This document shows, one piece after another, positions 35,489 to 48,138 of a stretch of DNA of 64,000 nt. Below the pieces are notes generated by a model. That model was not told the DNA's origin. It worked only from the letters and a program-made list of their open reading frames with translations, and made no database searches. The position numbers and the translations under genes are program-made. This DNA is from Congeria kusceri. Lineage: Eukaryota; Mollusca; Bivalvia; Myida; Dreissenidae. Within the stretch, counting starts at the first letter, position 1. Each line of letters begins with the position of its first letter. The stretch spans positions 2,166,001-2,230,000 of the forward strand of contig CM051026.1 of the NCBI GenBank assembly GCA_027627225.1, written 5' to 3'.

Positions 35489-37345
35489 AGACAAGACAAT
35501 AGTTTTATTCAAGATAAGTACAAAGTACATGATCTAGAAAAAAAAACGAACATATATACATTCTATACGCGGTCAATGCATTCGGAATTTGTTCTAAAAA
35601 TCGTGAAATATATGCAAATTCAAAACGAAACGAATTAATTGCAGTATAACATAACATAAGTTGCAAACGTATGGAGAGTGATGTACATGTATATTATACA
35701 TGAATAGATTGTCTAATTTCTAATGCATATTTAATATATTTGGCAACAATTTTAACAACATCAGAGTTAACTGATCCCATTAATGAATTGAACTTATACA
35801 CATATGGTCTATCGTAAAATCGTTTATCAAGAAATCGTCGCCTTACTGTTGAGTAACATGGACATATGCATATAAAATGGTACACATCTTCTAAATAACG
35901 CCTTCCACAGTAGAGACAGTGCCTTTCATTTCTTGGTATATTATTTGAGCCATAGCGGCCTGTATGAATTCCTAACGAATGAGCACAATTTCTAAAACGT
36001 GTAAAAAATTTCCTGAGACTAGCAGGCAATATATCAAGATAACATTCGTACATAAAATTATTTTTGTAATAAACGTAATCCAACAGAATTGAACTACGTT
36101 GTAATGAACCATGCCATTCTTGGATAAAGTTATCAATTACACGTTGTTTGAAAATTAATGGAAAAGAACCATGGATACTTTCGGGATACAAAAATACATC
36201 CGAAAAACCAAATTCATCGAACAGTTTCTTCACCGAGGACACCCAGTTCGAGTGGCCTAATTTACAATCGTCTAAACCTCGACGATACAATGATGAAATA
36301 ATAACATTATCACTTTGCAATACCTTACACCAGTAAGAAATGATGCGTGTATATCTTGATATATATAAGGGATAACGGCCAAGTTCGCCGTATACACCAA
36401 TGGATGATGTAGACTTTCTTACATTCAAAATAGGTTTGCAAAATTTTAAATGTACCCGTTCAATATCTTTAGACTTCGTAAAACCCCAAACTTCTGATGC
36501 ATAATTAAGTGTTGATCCTACCAAAGCATCAAATAAGTCACAGTAACTTTTTGGAGTAAGTGGGACCTTCTTAAAATTGAATAATAAAGTATTTAGAGCT
36601 TTCAAAGATTTACCAATGATGAACTCATTATTTGCAGAGAAATTGCCATTATATTTAAAAACACAACCAAGATAATTAAAATTATCTACTATTTGTATTG
36701 TTTGTTTTTTTATAGAACCACTGCTCATCATCTTTTAAAGCACCACGTTTTCTGAACACCATAATTTTAGTTTTGGAACTATTAACTTCTAAACTCCAGG
36801 TATTACAATAATCCGCAAATTTATCCATGTGAGTCTGTAATTCTTCGGGGGACTTACCCAAAATTACCATATCGTCTGCGAACAATAATACTAGTAAAAA
36901 AATATCATACAATTCAATTCCAGCACTTACATTACTTTGTAAAAACATTTCTAAATCTTCTAAAAATAGGGAGACTAGCAAGGGGGAGATAACTTCGCCT
37001 TGCCTTAAACCCACAGAATATTCGAAAAATTCAGAAAAACTAGTACAATGTTTAACGCAGGATTTCACATGCATATACATATTCTTTAGAATTCGTAATA
37101 CTCTACCACATAAATCAGCATTAAACAATTTAAACCAAAGTGCATTTCTATAAATACTGTCAAAGCATTTCTTGAGATCTATAAATGCCACATACAACCT
37201 TTTATTGGTATTCAAATAATGTTGAACAACAGATAATAATGAAAATATAGCATCCGTAGTGGACACGCCTTTGCGGAAGCCGAATTGTGCATCACTAATA
37301 AGGTTGTATTTTTCACATAGAGCAAACATACGAGGATGATTAAAC
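35489..37345 (-). mobile_element. 5'-truncated LINE, copy 2
   Basis: The 3' end at the left has a tail of short CTTGTCTT-type units (about 35,482-35,498), then 'aataaaactat'. The element covers the second half of the reverse transcriptase and the C-terminal region, and is truncated before the first RT motifs near 37,345. It is clearly closer to the 58.5-kb copy than to copy 1. It begins about 180 bases after the exon 8 pseudogene. Confidence 0.9.
35694..37345 (-). pseudogene. Partial reverse transcriptase of LINE copy 2
   Basis: Two minus-strand frames (to 36,682, and 36,731-35,694) make one protein with a single frame change near 36,700. The first has ISDAQFGFRKGVSTTDA, VAFIDLKKCFD, VGLRQGEVISPLL and the catalytic VLLFADDMVILGKS. 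The second has NFNYLGCVF, NYASEVWGF, GELGRYPLY and a C-terminal Cys/His motif (HCLYCGRRYLEDVYHFIC). The endonuclease and the N-terminal RT motifs are absent, so it cannot be autonomous. Confidence 0.9.
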
Positions 37346-39064
37346 CAATTGTAGTAAAGAAAATACATGGCCTGAGGTGTATAGTAAAGAATTTATACAC
37401 ATACATATCAAATATGAATGAACTGTGTGTGCATGTTCGCGTATGAATTCGTGGTTTGTGTTATAATTCATAAAAAATCGCACACTACTGCATGCAATTA
37501 ACCTTGCAGTATTTAGCTGTTTATAATTATTCGAATTAAGTGTATGCTTTCCGAGTTTCTTTTCAGAGATGAAATATTATCTGTGGACAACCAAACGTTT
37601 TGCTAAAATACTATGAATTTTGTGATAAGCGTTAACAGATTAATAATGTTGTTAAACTTGTATTAGTTATTGTTACGTTTATTATAAATGACATTGAAAA
37701 CTATTTGATAAAGCATTTGTTAAATGTTTGTTTTGACATTGTTTTACTGGTTTATTTGTATCTTTGTTATATTGTATTGTACATTTATCATCTATTCAAA
37801 TCAAACACTCAATAGAATGAATTACATTATTTGTCACCATAGTTTAAGTGGATGAAAATTAATCGTTGTCTGCTTATTATATTGTGCAGGTTAATGGTGT
37901 TTTAACATCAGTGTTTTCACTTTCAAATTGTTTGTGTATGAATAATAGTCCACGCGAGGCCACACAATGGATAGGCCGTGAGAAAATGTATGAATACATA
38001 TGTTTTATAATCAAGTGCGTCTATCTTTTTTTTAATTAAAATGTGTAATTCATAATTATTGTGTCATCAAACAATTGTTAAAATTTTAGTTTGTATATAA
38101 ACATAATTTCGTGATTTCTTTTAATAATAAACTGTATGCAAGATGCAAATGTTTATGTCCACCATTGAAAAGGTTTGATTATTCAAATACTGTCTTTATG
38201 AATAACATTTTATTCCTCCCTACAATTATCCTGCAGTCTGTTGAATGCTTTTATGTGTATTCGAAGTACATGTAGTTCAAGAATGCTTAAAGGATTACAC
38301 AATATATAACAGTTCAACGACCGCGATTTATACAGATTTGATAGTGTGTTTTTGTACATTATAAAGTAATTAAAAGGTGTTGTTTTTTTTAAAGCCAAAG
38401 TTTATGAACTGTGTGTTTGCAAGTATGTGAATTTAAGAATTGTGCTATAATTCCTGCGTCAATTGCATAATGGCATGTCTTTATTTTTTATTCTTCTTAA
38501 GTATTTAACTGGTTATTAATTTGAACTTTATTTGATCATTTTAGTTTATGTTTTTCTGATTTCAGTTTGCGCAGCTGATATAAATCGTGTAGAGAATGTG
38601 CCTCATATACAGGTCTATGCTTTTGTGGTAATGGTTAATATAGTGTGTGTTTTGGATTATTTTGTGATAAATGCAATTTGTACATATTTCGTGAAAGCTT
38701 GTATGACTAGTATTTTACGACATATTTGTTTTACTTTTATCTGTGTACTTATCTTAATTGTATAATTTATTTATCATCGTACTTGAAGACGAGTCATTCG
38801 AATCAAGTCAAGAAAATATATGACATTATTTCTCAATATAGTTTTTTTTCCGAAACAAGTATATGCTCGTTTAAAAAAGATTCGTGATATAACGTCAGTG
38901 CCAATAACCCCTATTGTTTTTGGTGTATGTAAACCAGTAGTCCAAGCACTGTGAATAATTTTAATTCACTTTTATGTGTAACTTGCTGTTGCAAAATAAT
39001 TTGGCGCGTGTAATCCTATGTGAAGATGCTGTTTTTTATTTATATATTTTTGCCTCTGCTTTAT
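37346..39064. other. AT-rich stretch, no gene seen
   Basis: Weak similarity in composition and short blocks to 16.9-18.5 kb ('gtgttttatttttatgtttg'-like T-rich text, 'tactattcaa', 'cgtacttgaagacgagtca' at both 17,148 and 38,779) suggests an old dispersed repeat. No coding frame is supported. Confidence 0.45.
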
Positions 39065-42000
39065 AAACTCATCTTTCGTCCGTCGTGCGTCGTGCGTCGT
39101 CCGTCGTGCGTCGTGCGTCAACATTTTCATTCAAACAACATGTCCTCCTAAATCGCTGGGCATATTTTCACCAAACTTCACAGAAATGATCCTTGGGTAA
39201 CCCTCTTTCAAAATTGTTCAACTCGTTTCGGTCCGCTGCGTATGTAGGTCACCAGAGCTAAAACTAAATTTAAAAAGTGAAAACTTTAAAAAATCTCCTC
39301 TGAAACTGCATGGCTGGGAGCTTTCATATTTCGGTATGTGGCATCTTCTAGTGGTCCTCTACACATATTGTTCAAATGATGCCCCTGGAGTCAAAACTGA
39401 CTTTAAAAATCCTCTTCTCTGAAACCGCAAGACCCAGAGGTTTCATGTATGGTATGTAACATTACATAATGGTCCTCTACAAAGATTGTTCAAATGATTC
39501 CCGTGGGGTCAAAACTGGCCGCGCCCCGGGGGTCACATGGTTTATATAGACTTAAATAGCTAAATGACTTCGAATATCTTCCTCTGAAACCGCAAGGCCC
39601 AGAGGTTCTGTATTTGCTTGGTATTGTATAAGGGTCCTCTACAAAGATTGTTCAAATGATGACCCTGGGGTAAAAACTGGCCACGCCGAGGGGGCCACAT
39701 TGTTTATATAGGCTTAGGCTTAAACAGCAAATTTTTTTCAAAACACTTCTCCTCTGGAACCGCAAGTCCCAGTGGTTTCATATTTATAATGTGGCATCCT
39801 CTATGGGTCCTCTGCAAAGACTGTTTAAATGATCCCCCTGGGGTCAAAACTAGCAACGCCCTGGTGGTCACATTGTTTACATAGACTTAAATAGCAAACT
39901 GATTTTTAAAATCTTCTTCTCTGAAACCACAAGGCCCAGAGATTTCATATTTGGTATGTAAACTTGCATAGTAGTCCTATACAAAGATATTTCAAATGAT
40001 GACCCTGGGGTCAAATTTAGCCACGCCCCGGTGGTCATATTATTTATAAAGACTAAAATAGCAAAATTATTTCAAAAATCTTCTCCTCTAAAACCGAAAG
40101 GCCTAGTGGTTTCATATTTGGTATGAAACAATCTGTTGTGGACTTCTACAAATATTGTTCAAATGGATGCCCCTGGGATAAAAACTGGCCACGCCCAGGG
40201 GATCGCATGGATTGTATATACTTAAATAGCAAAATGCCTTTAAAAATCGTCTCCTCTGAAACCGCAAGGCCCAGAGGTTTCATATTTAGTATGAAACATT
40301 GTAAAGTTGTCTTCTACAAAGATTGTTCAAATGATACCCATGGGGTCAAAATTGGCCATGCCCCGGGGGTCACATTTTTTATAATTTATAGACTTAAATA
40401 GAAACATTACTTCAAAATTTTTCTTTTCCGAAACCGCATGGCCCAGTGGTTTTATATTTGGTAAGTGGCATTCTATAGTGGCCCTCTACAACGATTGTTA
40501 AAATAATGCCCCTGGGGCCAAAACTTACCACGCCCCGGGGGTCCCTTTTTTTATATAGACTTTAATAGCAAAATGACTTTTAAAATCTTATCTTATGAAA
40601 CAGTGAGGCCCAGGGGATTTATATTTGGTACGTGTAATGTATAGTGGTCCTCTACAAAGATTGTTCAATGATGCCCCTGTGGTTTAATCTGGCCACGCCC
40701 TGGTGGTCACTTTGTTTAAAAAGACTTAAATAGCAAAATGACTTTACAAATTTTCTCCTATGAAACAGTGAGGGCCAGCAGTTTTATATTTTGTATGTGG
40801 CACTCTAAGTGGTCCTCTACAAAGATTGTTCAAATGATTCCCCTGGGTCCAAAACTTGCCAAACATGCCTGGCCCCGGGGGTCACATTGTTTATATAGAC
40901 TTAAATAGCAAAATTAATTTAAAAATCTTCTATTATGAAACATTGAGGCCCAGCGGTTTTATATTTGGTATGGAATCTTGTATAGTGGACCTAAACAAAA
41001 GATTGTTCAAATGATGCCCCTGGGGTCAAATCTAGCCACGCCCTGGTGGTAACATGGTTTATATAGAATAGAATATATAAATAACAAAATGACTAAACAT
41101 CTCCTCAGAAACCGCAAGGCCCCAATGTATTGTATGTACCATTGTAAAGTGATCCTCTACAATGATTATTTAAATTATGGCCCTGGGATCAAACATGGTC
41201 ACGCCCTGAGGGTCACATGGTTTGTTTAGACCTTTAAGACAACTGTACTTTTAAAATCGTATCCTCTGAAACTGCAAGGCCAAGGGGTAGCATATTTCGT
41301 ATGTAAAATTGTATAGTGTTCCTCTACAAAGATTGTTCAAATAATGCCCATGGTTTCTATAGACTTGTTTATGGCAAGTGGACTATAAAAATCTTCTCCT
41401 CTGAAACTGCAAGGTCCAAAGGTTTTGTATTGTGTATGTAACATTGTATAGTGGTCCTTTACAAAGAATGTTTAAATTTAGCCCTTTGGGTACAAAGAGG
41501 CCACATCTCGGGGGTCACATGGTTTATATAGACTTAAATGACTAAATAACTTTAAAACGTTTCTTCTATGAAACCTTAAGGCCCAGAGGTTTTGTAGTTT
41601 CTATCTAACATCTTATATTGGTCCTCTACAAAGATTAATCATGTTATGCCACTGGTGTCAATCCTAGTCACGCCCAGGGTTCACATGGCTTGTACAGACT
41701 TATATGGCAAGTGGACTGTACAAATCTTCTCTGAAACTGCAATGCCCAGAGGTGTCAGATTTTTTTTTTTTTATGCAACATTGTATAGTGGTCCTCTACA
41801 TATAGTGTTCAAAATGATGCCCCTGGAGCAAAAAGAAGCTCCACACTGGAGTCACACGGTTTCTGTAGACTGATATGGAAAGTGGGTTTGGATAATCTCC
41901 TCCTCTGAAACCGAAAGGCCCAGAGGTTTCATATTTGGCATACAATTTGTATAGTGGTCATCTACAAATATTGTTCAAATTATGCCCCTGGAGTAGAAAG

Positions 42001-42180
42001 TGGCCATTCCCTGTGCGTCACATGTTTTATGTAGACTATAAAAAAAACTTCTCCTGAAACTGCAAGACCCAGATCTTTATACTCAGGTACGTGGTTTAGT
42101 GCCGTTTGGCCCTCTTGTTATAAGACATTATGATGCCTTAAACTCAGGTGAGCGACCTAGGGCCATCGTGGCCCTCTTGT
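39065..42180. repeat. Large array of about 165-bp units with distinct head and tail (pearl/HINE-like?)
   Basis: The head is a 'cgtccgtcgtgcgtcgtg'-type microsatellite followed by 'caacattt' and 'cacagaaatgatccttgg'. Then come about 17 degenerate units of 160-172 bases sharing 'tcctctgaaaccgcaaggcc', 'cagaggtttcatatttggta', 'gtcctctacaaagattgttc', 'cccctggggtcaaaac' and 'ggccacgccccgggggtcac'. The tail repeats 'ggccctcttgttata' twice with 'aactcaggtgagcgacctag'. Frames inside (for example 40,123-40,401) are unit translations and not genes. A fixed head, a variable core array and a fixed tail match what is described for pearl/Helentron-associated bivalve elements; assignment is inference. Confidence 0.8.
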
Positions 42181-43699
42181 TATAAATTATATGATATAAT
42201 GCAAGCTGCGCCTTGAAACTTGTTAAACTAAACTATAATGAGTTACATTAAAACGCACATTCTTGGGCGGTGATGCTTTGATTGGTGAAATCTGAGTTAT
42301 GTCTAGTAACTTTATTTCTTTAAAAAAAGTGTGTTCTTACAGAACGGCATTATTTCTTATACAAGAGTGTACATCAGCCGTTTTCTTTAGTCACCTGTTT
42401 ACTTGCATTATTTATTTGTCTTTAACTGTAGTAAAAAATATCTTCTATTATAATGCATTTGATGTTTGTATTAATGTTTGTAATAGTTTTGTTTAGTGAA
42501 TGAATGTTGTAAATATGCTTGTTTTATAGCTGATTTATAGTCTGTGCTTTGTTGCCAAAGATAGTATTAATGTTTACGTTTGCATTAATCGTTACATAAC
42601 ATAACATTAAATTGAACACCACCGGCATTTTTCGTTGCATGATTTGTATTGAAAACGTTTGGTAAGATGCTTATCAGAAACTACAGGTTTAATTTCGAAA
42701 GAGTGTTCACAAAAATGTTCATTATGTGACCGTCTACAAAAAAAAATGCATTTTTATTATATATAATGATAGCCACAATATTGGTTACATTGAACAATAT
42801 TGGTTACATTGAACAAATCTTCCCTGAATCAACTGGCTTGATATCGACACAATTTCATATAAATGTAATTGAGTAATGGTCTACTTATTTCTTGCAATTA
42901 AATTTACTCTTTGAAAATGTGAGCGTCTTGATTTGTTGTGTTGTTTCCAAATATGGTTTTTATTGCATTTCTTCTTCTCTGGAACTAATGGATCAAGTAT
43001 AAACGTTTACATAAATGTTCTCCTTAACCCGGAAACAAATCCCTTTTGTAAAAACCCATGGTCAACAGGGTGCTTGGCTACTTTCCTGTACATTGGTTGT
43101 GTAACTGAGACACAGCTGACAAACAGTTTTGCGATTCAGAACCACATGGACCTTCTTGTGTTATGAACCCTAAGCAATTTGCATTAAAAACGTATGATGT
43201 TTACATTTATAATAATATTCAAGATTCAATAGTCAACATATTTATTTTGTCACTTAAACATACATATTTCTCGTAACATGTTTCTCGTAACATGTTTCTC
43301 GTAACATAATCCAATGAAATGATACAATTATAGTCACATGACAACTTATAACATATGTAAATATCTACACAATTTATAATACTGTTGTATATAGAAAACC
43401 AAATAACATGTATTATTCCTAGTTTGCATAGAAATAAAAATCCAGAAAAAATTACAACAGATGTGTTTTACTTAAGTACATGCCCAGAGGAGGGACTTAC
43501 GAGACAGATTTATCACAATATGTACACTATGTACACTAATATATGCATTGTAGAGAACAACAAATAATTGGTTATATTATATTTTCCTCAGTTAAAAGCG
43601 TGGTATGTATATTTACACAGATTCAGTGCTGTTGTATAACTGTTTGATTTAAATAGGCTAATACATTTGACCACACTAGGTTTAGTACAATAATATTTA
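42181..43699. other. Intergenic, no gene seen
   Basis: It contains a 20-base direct duplication ('attggttacattgaacaa', near 42,779 and 42,800) and three 13-base units 'ttctcgtaacatg' near 43,267-43,306. Open frames here are short and motif-free. Confidence 0.45.
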
Positions 43700-43860
43700 T
43701 TTATATATATCTTCCGAACTATACAAAGGGCAAATGCATATAAAATGATATTCGTCTTCCAAATCAATGTCTATTGCGAAAAGTACAAAATCTGTTACAA
43801 TGTTCGATTCTGTTATTGCCGTGACGGCCTGTTTCTATTTTTAATTTTAATTTAATATTA
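43700..43860 (-). pseudogene. Decayed 3' fragment of the LINE family
   Basis: 'gcatataaaatgatattcg' followed by 'tcttccaaatcaatgtc' matches the cysteine-motif region of the LINEs at 35.88 and 58.85 kb (same text order, minus strand). 'gccgtgacggcctgtttc' matches the TGRYG/TGRHH segment just upstream. The frame is broken and only about 150 bases remain. Confidence 0.7.
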
Positions 43861-44025
43861 TTGTTTTCTCACATTGAAAAGAAGTATGACCCTATGAATA
43901 ATTTTGATTCAGCATGTAAGTTACTTGTTATTTAATTGTTTCTGTTGTAATAACTGCACTTCCACTCTAATGAGTTGCTGTAGGATCAAGATCAAAACTA
44001 GCCAATATTTGCGCTCAGCAGAACA

Positions 44026-44282
44026 CGGTCATGCTATAAATAGCGGATGAGTAACAGACAATATCAGGAGAGATCACTGTAAAATCTTTGTATAAATTCT
44101 TTATATAAATTGCCGTTGGTGGTCGTTCTACATACACGCGATCACTTCATAAATAGAGGTCGAGAGACAGATAAGATCAATGGAAATCTCTGTAAAAACA
44201 ACATTTAAAAAATTGTCCGTTGTAATCGTTATTTAGACTCTCGAGTATTCTATAAATAGCGATCGACTAACATACAATATCA
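44026..44282. repeat. 104-bp degenerate repeat, second cluster
   Basis: Two to three units of the family described at 26,240, with 'ctataaatagcgg', 'gagtaacagacaatatcagg', 'agagatcactgt' and 'gtcgttct'. Confidence 0.7.
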
Positions 44283-44379
44283 ATTCTAAGGCGCCTTTAA
44301 GCCATGTAAACAAACGTATTTGTGTGTAAATAAATATTCCAAAAACAAAATGTGAACACAATTTGTATATACCTTTTGT

Positions 44380-44842
44380 TGACAAGGAACTGATTTGAAA
44401 GTCTTAAGTTTGGTAGGCGAACCCTTTGAAAATATAACGTTTGGTAGGGAACCTATTTGAATGACGTACGTTTGGTAGGAAACCTTTTTGAAAGTCTTAC
44501 GTTTCATAGGGAGACGATTTATAAGTCTAACATTTGGCAGGGAACCTATTTGAATGCCCTAGGTTTGGTGGGGAACCTATTTGAAGGTCTTCCGTTTGGT
44601 AGAGAACCTATTGGAACGTCTTACGTTTGGTAGAGAACTAATTTCAAAGCATTACGTTTGGTAGGGAGCCAATTTGAAAGTCTTACTTATGGTAGTAATC
44701 TAATTTGTTAAAGTCGTAGATTTAGTAGGGAACAGATTTGAAAGAATAACGTTTGGTAAGGAACTGGTTTGAAAGTCTTACGTTTAGGGAACACATATGA
44801 AAGTATTACGTTTATTAGGGAACCGATTTGAAAGTGTTATGA
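44380..44842. repeat. 38-bp degenerate tandem repeat, about 12 units
   Basis: Units share 'gtagggaacctatttgaa' and 'agtcttacgtttg' at spacings of 35-40 bases. A lone unit of the same family lies near 27,277. Confidence 0.85.
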
Positions 44843-44849
44843 AATTACT

Positions 44850-45748
44850 CGTAAATGTAATACTCATGCAATGTACTAGAGATAATACTAACAGATATAA
44901 AAAAGAATTGAATTGCACTAGAGTTAATTATGGATGATGTAACAGCAAATTGAAGGAAGAGAACGCGCTGACTAATGAGTTAGAGAAGAAGTGATTGAGT
45001 AACGAATACGGCATTTGCAAAGAAGAGAAGTAAGTGAGGTGTGGTAGTGAAGTCGGGGAGACAGGGACGAGATGAAGGAACTATGGAACGAAGTAGTATT
45101 GAAACACTGCGTATTACATTTAAGTTTATTGTTTTACCTCTTATTCAGGACGGTTGATGAAATGCAAACAATTAATAATGAGAGAAGTGCCATCGGACAG
45201 CAAATCCCCTATTTGTTATGTTGTATTATATTAAATTGGTATTTATTTCTTAAAACGTCCCGAAAGAGAAACGAATTATACTCAATTCAGTAAAACTAAC
45301 TATACACACACTGGTTGGAAAGACCGTACAACAAATTATTTATTTGACATTTTTTAACGATTTACGATCGACGTTTTATGTCACACAGGGTCAACAATGC
45401 ATGAAAATAACCTTTGGCTTGCATATGCACTATGTTTTTACATAATATTCGGACATAGCAGTAATTAACCAAATGAAATTTTAGACTTTCTGTATAAATG
45501 GAAACAATACAAGTGGTAAATTGGTTTAAAGGTATTAGAGCTCACAATTCATCAGTACGACTCAATCACAGTTCCTACTATACAACACTTTGTATGTTCT
45601 ACTACTACCCTTATGATACCACACACATTGTAATATCTATCGTTCGACATATTTACAATCTTGATTGAAGAATTGAAATTTATGTGAATAAAATAATTGC
45701 ACTCATGTTCGTACACAACTTAAATATATAGCTAATTAGCAATTTAAG
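44850..45748. other. Intergenic, no gene seen
   Basis: Ordinary AT-rich DNA apart from a purine-rich stretch at 44,950-45,080. No supported gene. Confidence 0.4.
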
Positions 45749-48138
45749 TTGGTATTCCATAGACGCGTCAGCGCGTTACGTCTGTGTGTTGCGCTTTCCG
45801 TCTGTGATTCCGTTGACGTTGCTACTATTCCATTGATGCGTTTATCATTCGTCAACAGTTGTATTTTTCTGTACCATTTTTGTCCGGACTATCATTGTGA
45901 AAATGACTTCTTTAGACGAATTGTCGCAACTTTTGTTGATGGGTGGAGTTTTGTACTAAAGAAAAGTAAGCGTAAGCGAAAGCATAGATACTGGGTGCGG
46001 TCAATCGTAAGGAATCGAAGTGTATTTGGTACATTTCACCATTTAGTGAAAGAATTAGAACTCAGTGAAGAGGGGTTTATTCGCTATTTTCGTTTAAACA
46101 AAAACAGTTTGGACGTGTGCTATATTTCGTTGAAGAGCCGCTCACGAGACGATCAGTCTCTCGGGAACCTATCAAGGCCAGACAAAGACTAGACCAGCCA
46201 TATACTTGAGGTAAATAAGACATCTATTACGATTTATTAACATTCAGCGGTAACACATACTTACCTGTTGAAATCAAATAGAGCAAACCCTTATTAACAT
46301 AAACAAAATATTCTTTAATAGCTCTAATATCTTTCAAAACAAACATTACCAGACCTAGTATTATTTATACAATGAAATGTTTTTCTTTGTACACAATTTT
46401 AACAACAAATACAGCACGGATAGTGACGAGGGGTCCTTATCACGACAACTTATAAACCCTTCAAACATTAAACAATGTTATATTTTCAAACACGTTGTTT
46501 CATTATTCGTGCATGAAGAAATTGCAGCGCTCAATATGTCCAAGCCAGACTGTTGGTATGCCTCATGGTTGCTCGTGGTAACGCATGTATCCCATCCAAC
46601 CACTGGAGCTGAAGAGAATTGTCGAGATACGGCTGGTGGATGACATATCTCTTGAGAAAACGCTCACACTCTAAGTTGCCCTAACCCACAACTCTCAGAT
46701 GTGACAGTAGTGCTGGATACTTGCGTGGCTGTCTGTCTATCTTTCATCTCAGCGTGGAACATTATTGTTGACATTTGCATTTGGAGCCATCCTTGTGTTT
46801 CTTTAGACCCTGTTTGGCCCTCTTATTGTACACCTTTCGAAATACCCATCGATTTGGTGCATCTTGTCTTCATGTTTAGATTGATTTTCGGGCCTTTTAG
46901 ACTGAGCCTTTGCTAGTTCCAGAACACCCGACTCTAACTCAGACATTGTTTCAACTTTCTTGCGCTTAGTAGATTTTTGCTTCCCTTTACCAGATGATAC
47001 ACTTTTGACTGCATTACATCTAGACGATGATTGCTCAACAGACATGTTCGATTGCTCCAATGGGCTAGCTGGCGGGGTGGAACTTACTGGCCCTGACACC
47101 TCCTGATCGTATTGGCTGATGTCTGTGTTGTCTGCATCGTCGTTGAAACCCCTGAAATTAGCAATCGTACATCAATAGCGAATTTACGACAGAATTTCAT
47201 CAGAATATGACTCGCATGCAATACTTTCGTGTAGCATTTTGTCTGACACTCTGGAACAAAATTTCTTGCACCAAACAATACACGCATTCATGTTTGTGTA
47301 TTACATGTTCATTTAATGCGTGCACAACTATTTTCTACGTGTCGCAATAGCTTACCCATCTAGTGGTTGTGCTATATTATATTGTCATATTTTTTCATTA
47401 AATACGTTAAATTGCGACTAATGACGGTAATGTTATCACTTATCACAATTATAACGAGATAACGATGTCTAAATGAATAAACTCATGTTAGTATTCACAT
47501 GATAGACATTCTAGTTTCTCACATGAGCCTATACCTATTTTTGAACGTTAATTTTATTAATTTAATACGAAGCTAACAGCTTTAGTTGTTAGCCTACATC
47601 GCTAAAGAAAATAAAATTGAAATTAATAAGTGTGTATGTTCATTTTCACAGGTTTCTTGGAACTGGGGAGTCATTCGTGTCACTCAGTTATTCATACCGA
47701 GTTGGACAGCCAACAGTCACCGGTCTTATTCCGGAGTTGCGTAAAGTACTATGGAAACAACTTTCATCACTGTACATGAAGATGCCATCCACACAAGACG
47801 ATTGGTTGCAGATTGTCGAAGGGTTTTACTCAAATTGGCAATTTCCTCACTGTGTCGGGGCTTTAGATGGTAAGCATTTTATAATGAGGGCACCTTATAA
47901 TACAGGCTCTCTATATTTTAACTATAAAGGGACATTCTCCATCGTGCTAATGGCATTGGTTGATGCACACTTGCAGTTTAGGATGATTGACATTGGAGCG
48001 TATGGCTGGAGCAGCGATGGTGGAACTTTTGCCAACTCGAACTTTGGAAAAGCTCTGGCCACCGACCAACTATCACTTCCACAGGCAACACCTTTACCAG
48101 GGGAAGAGCATGCTACTGTCTGTGCTAAATTAATTTAA
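45749..48138 (+). pseudogene. PIF/Harbinger (HARBI1-like) transposase, broken and C-terminally truncated
   Basis: The first exon (to a donor near 46,210) holds KKSKRKRKHRYWVRSIVRNR and FHHLVKELELSEEGFIRYFRLN, the usual N-terminal region of Harbinger transposases. A one-base frame change near 46,114 continues it as VEEPLTRRSVSREPIKARQR, and its end is degenerate. The second exon (acceptor 'ttcacag', 47,651; to 48,138) reads GTGESFVSLSYSYRVGQPTV, FPHCVGALDGKHFIMRAP, YFNYKGTFSIVLMALVDA and IGAYGWSSDGGTFANSNFG, which are the DDE_4 core with the first two catalytic aspartates. It stops at GEEHATVCAKLI*, before the third catalytic residue. Normally this nuclease cuts and pastes its element with a Myb/MADF helper; this copy cannot. 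Confidence 0.85.
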
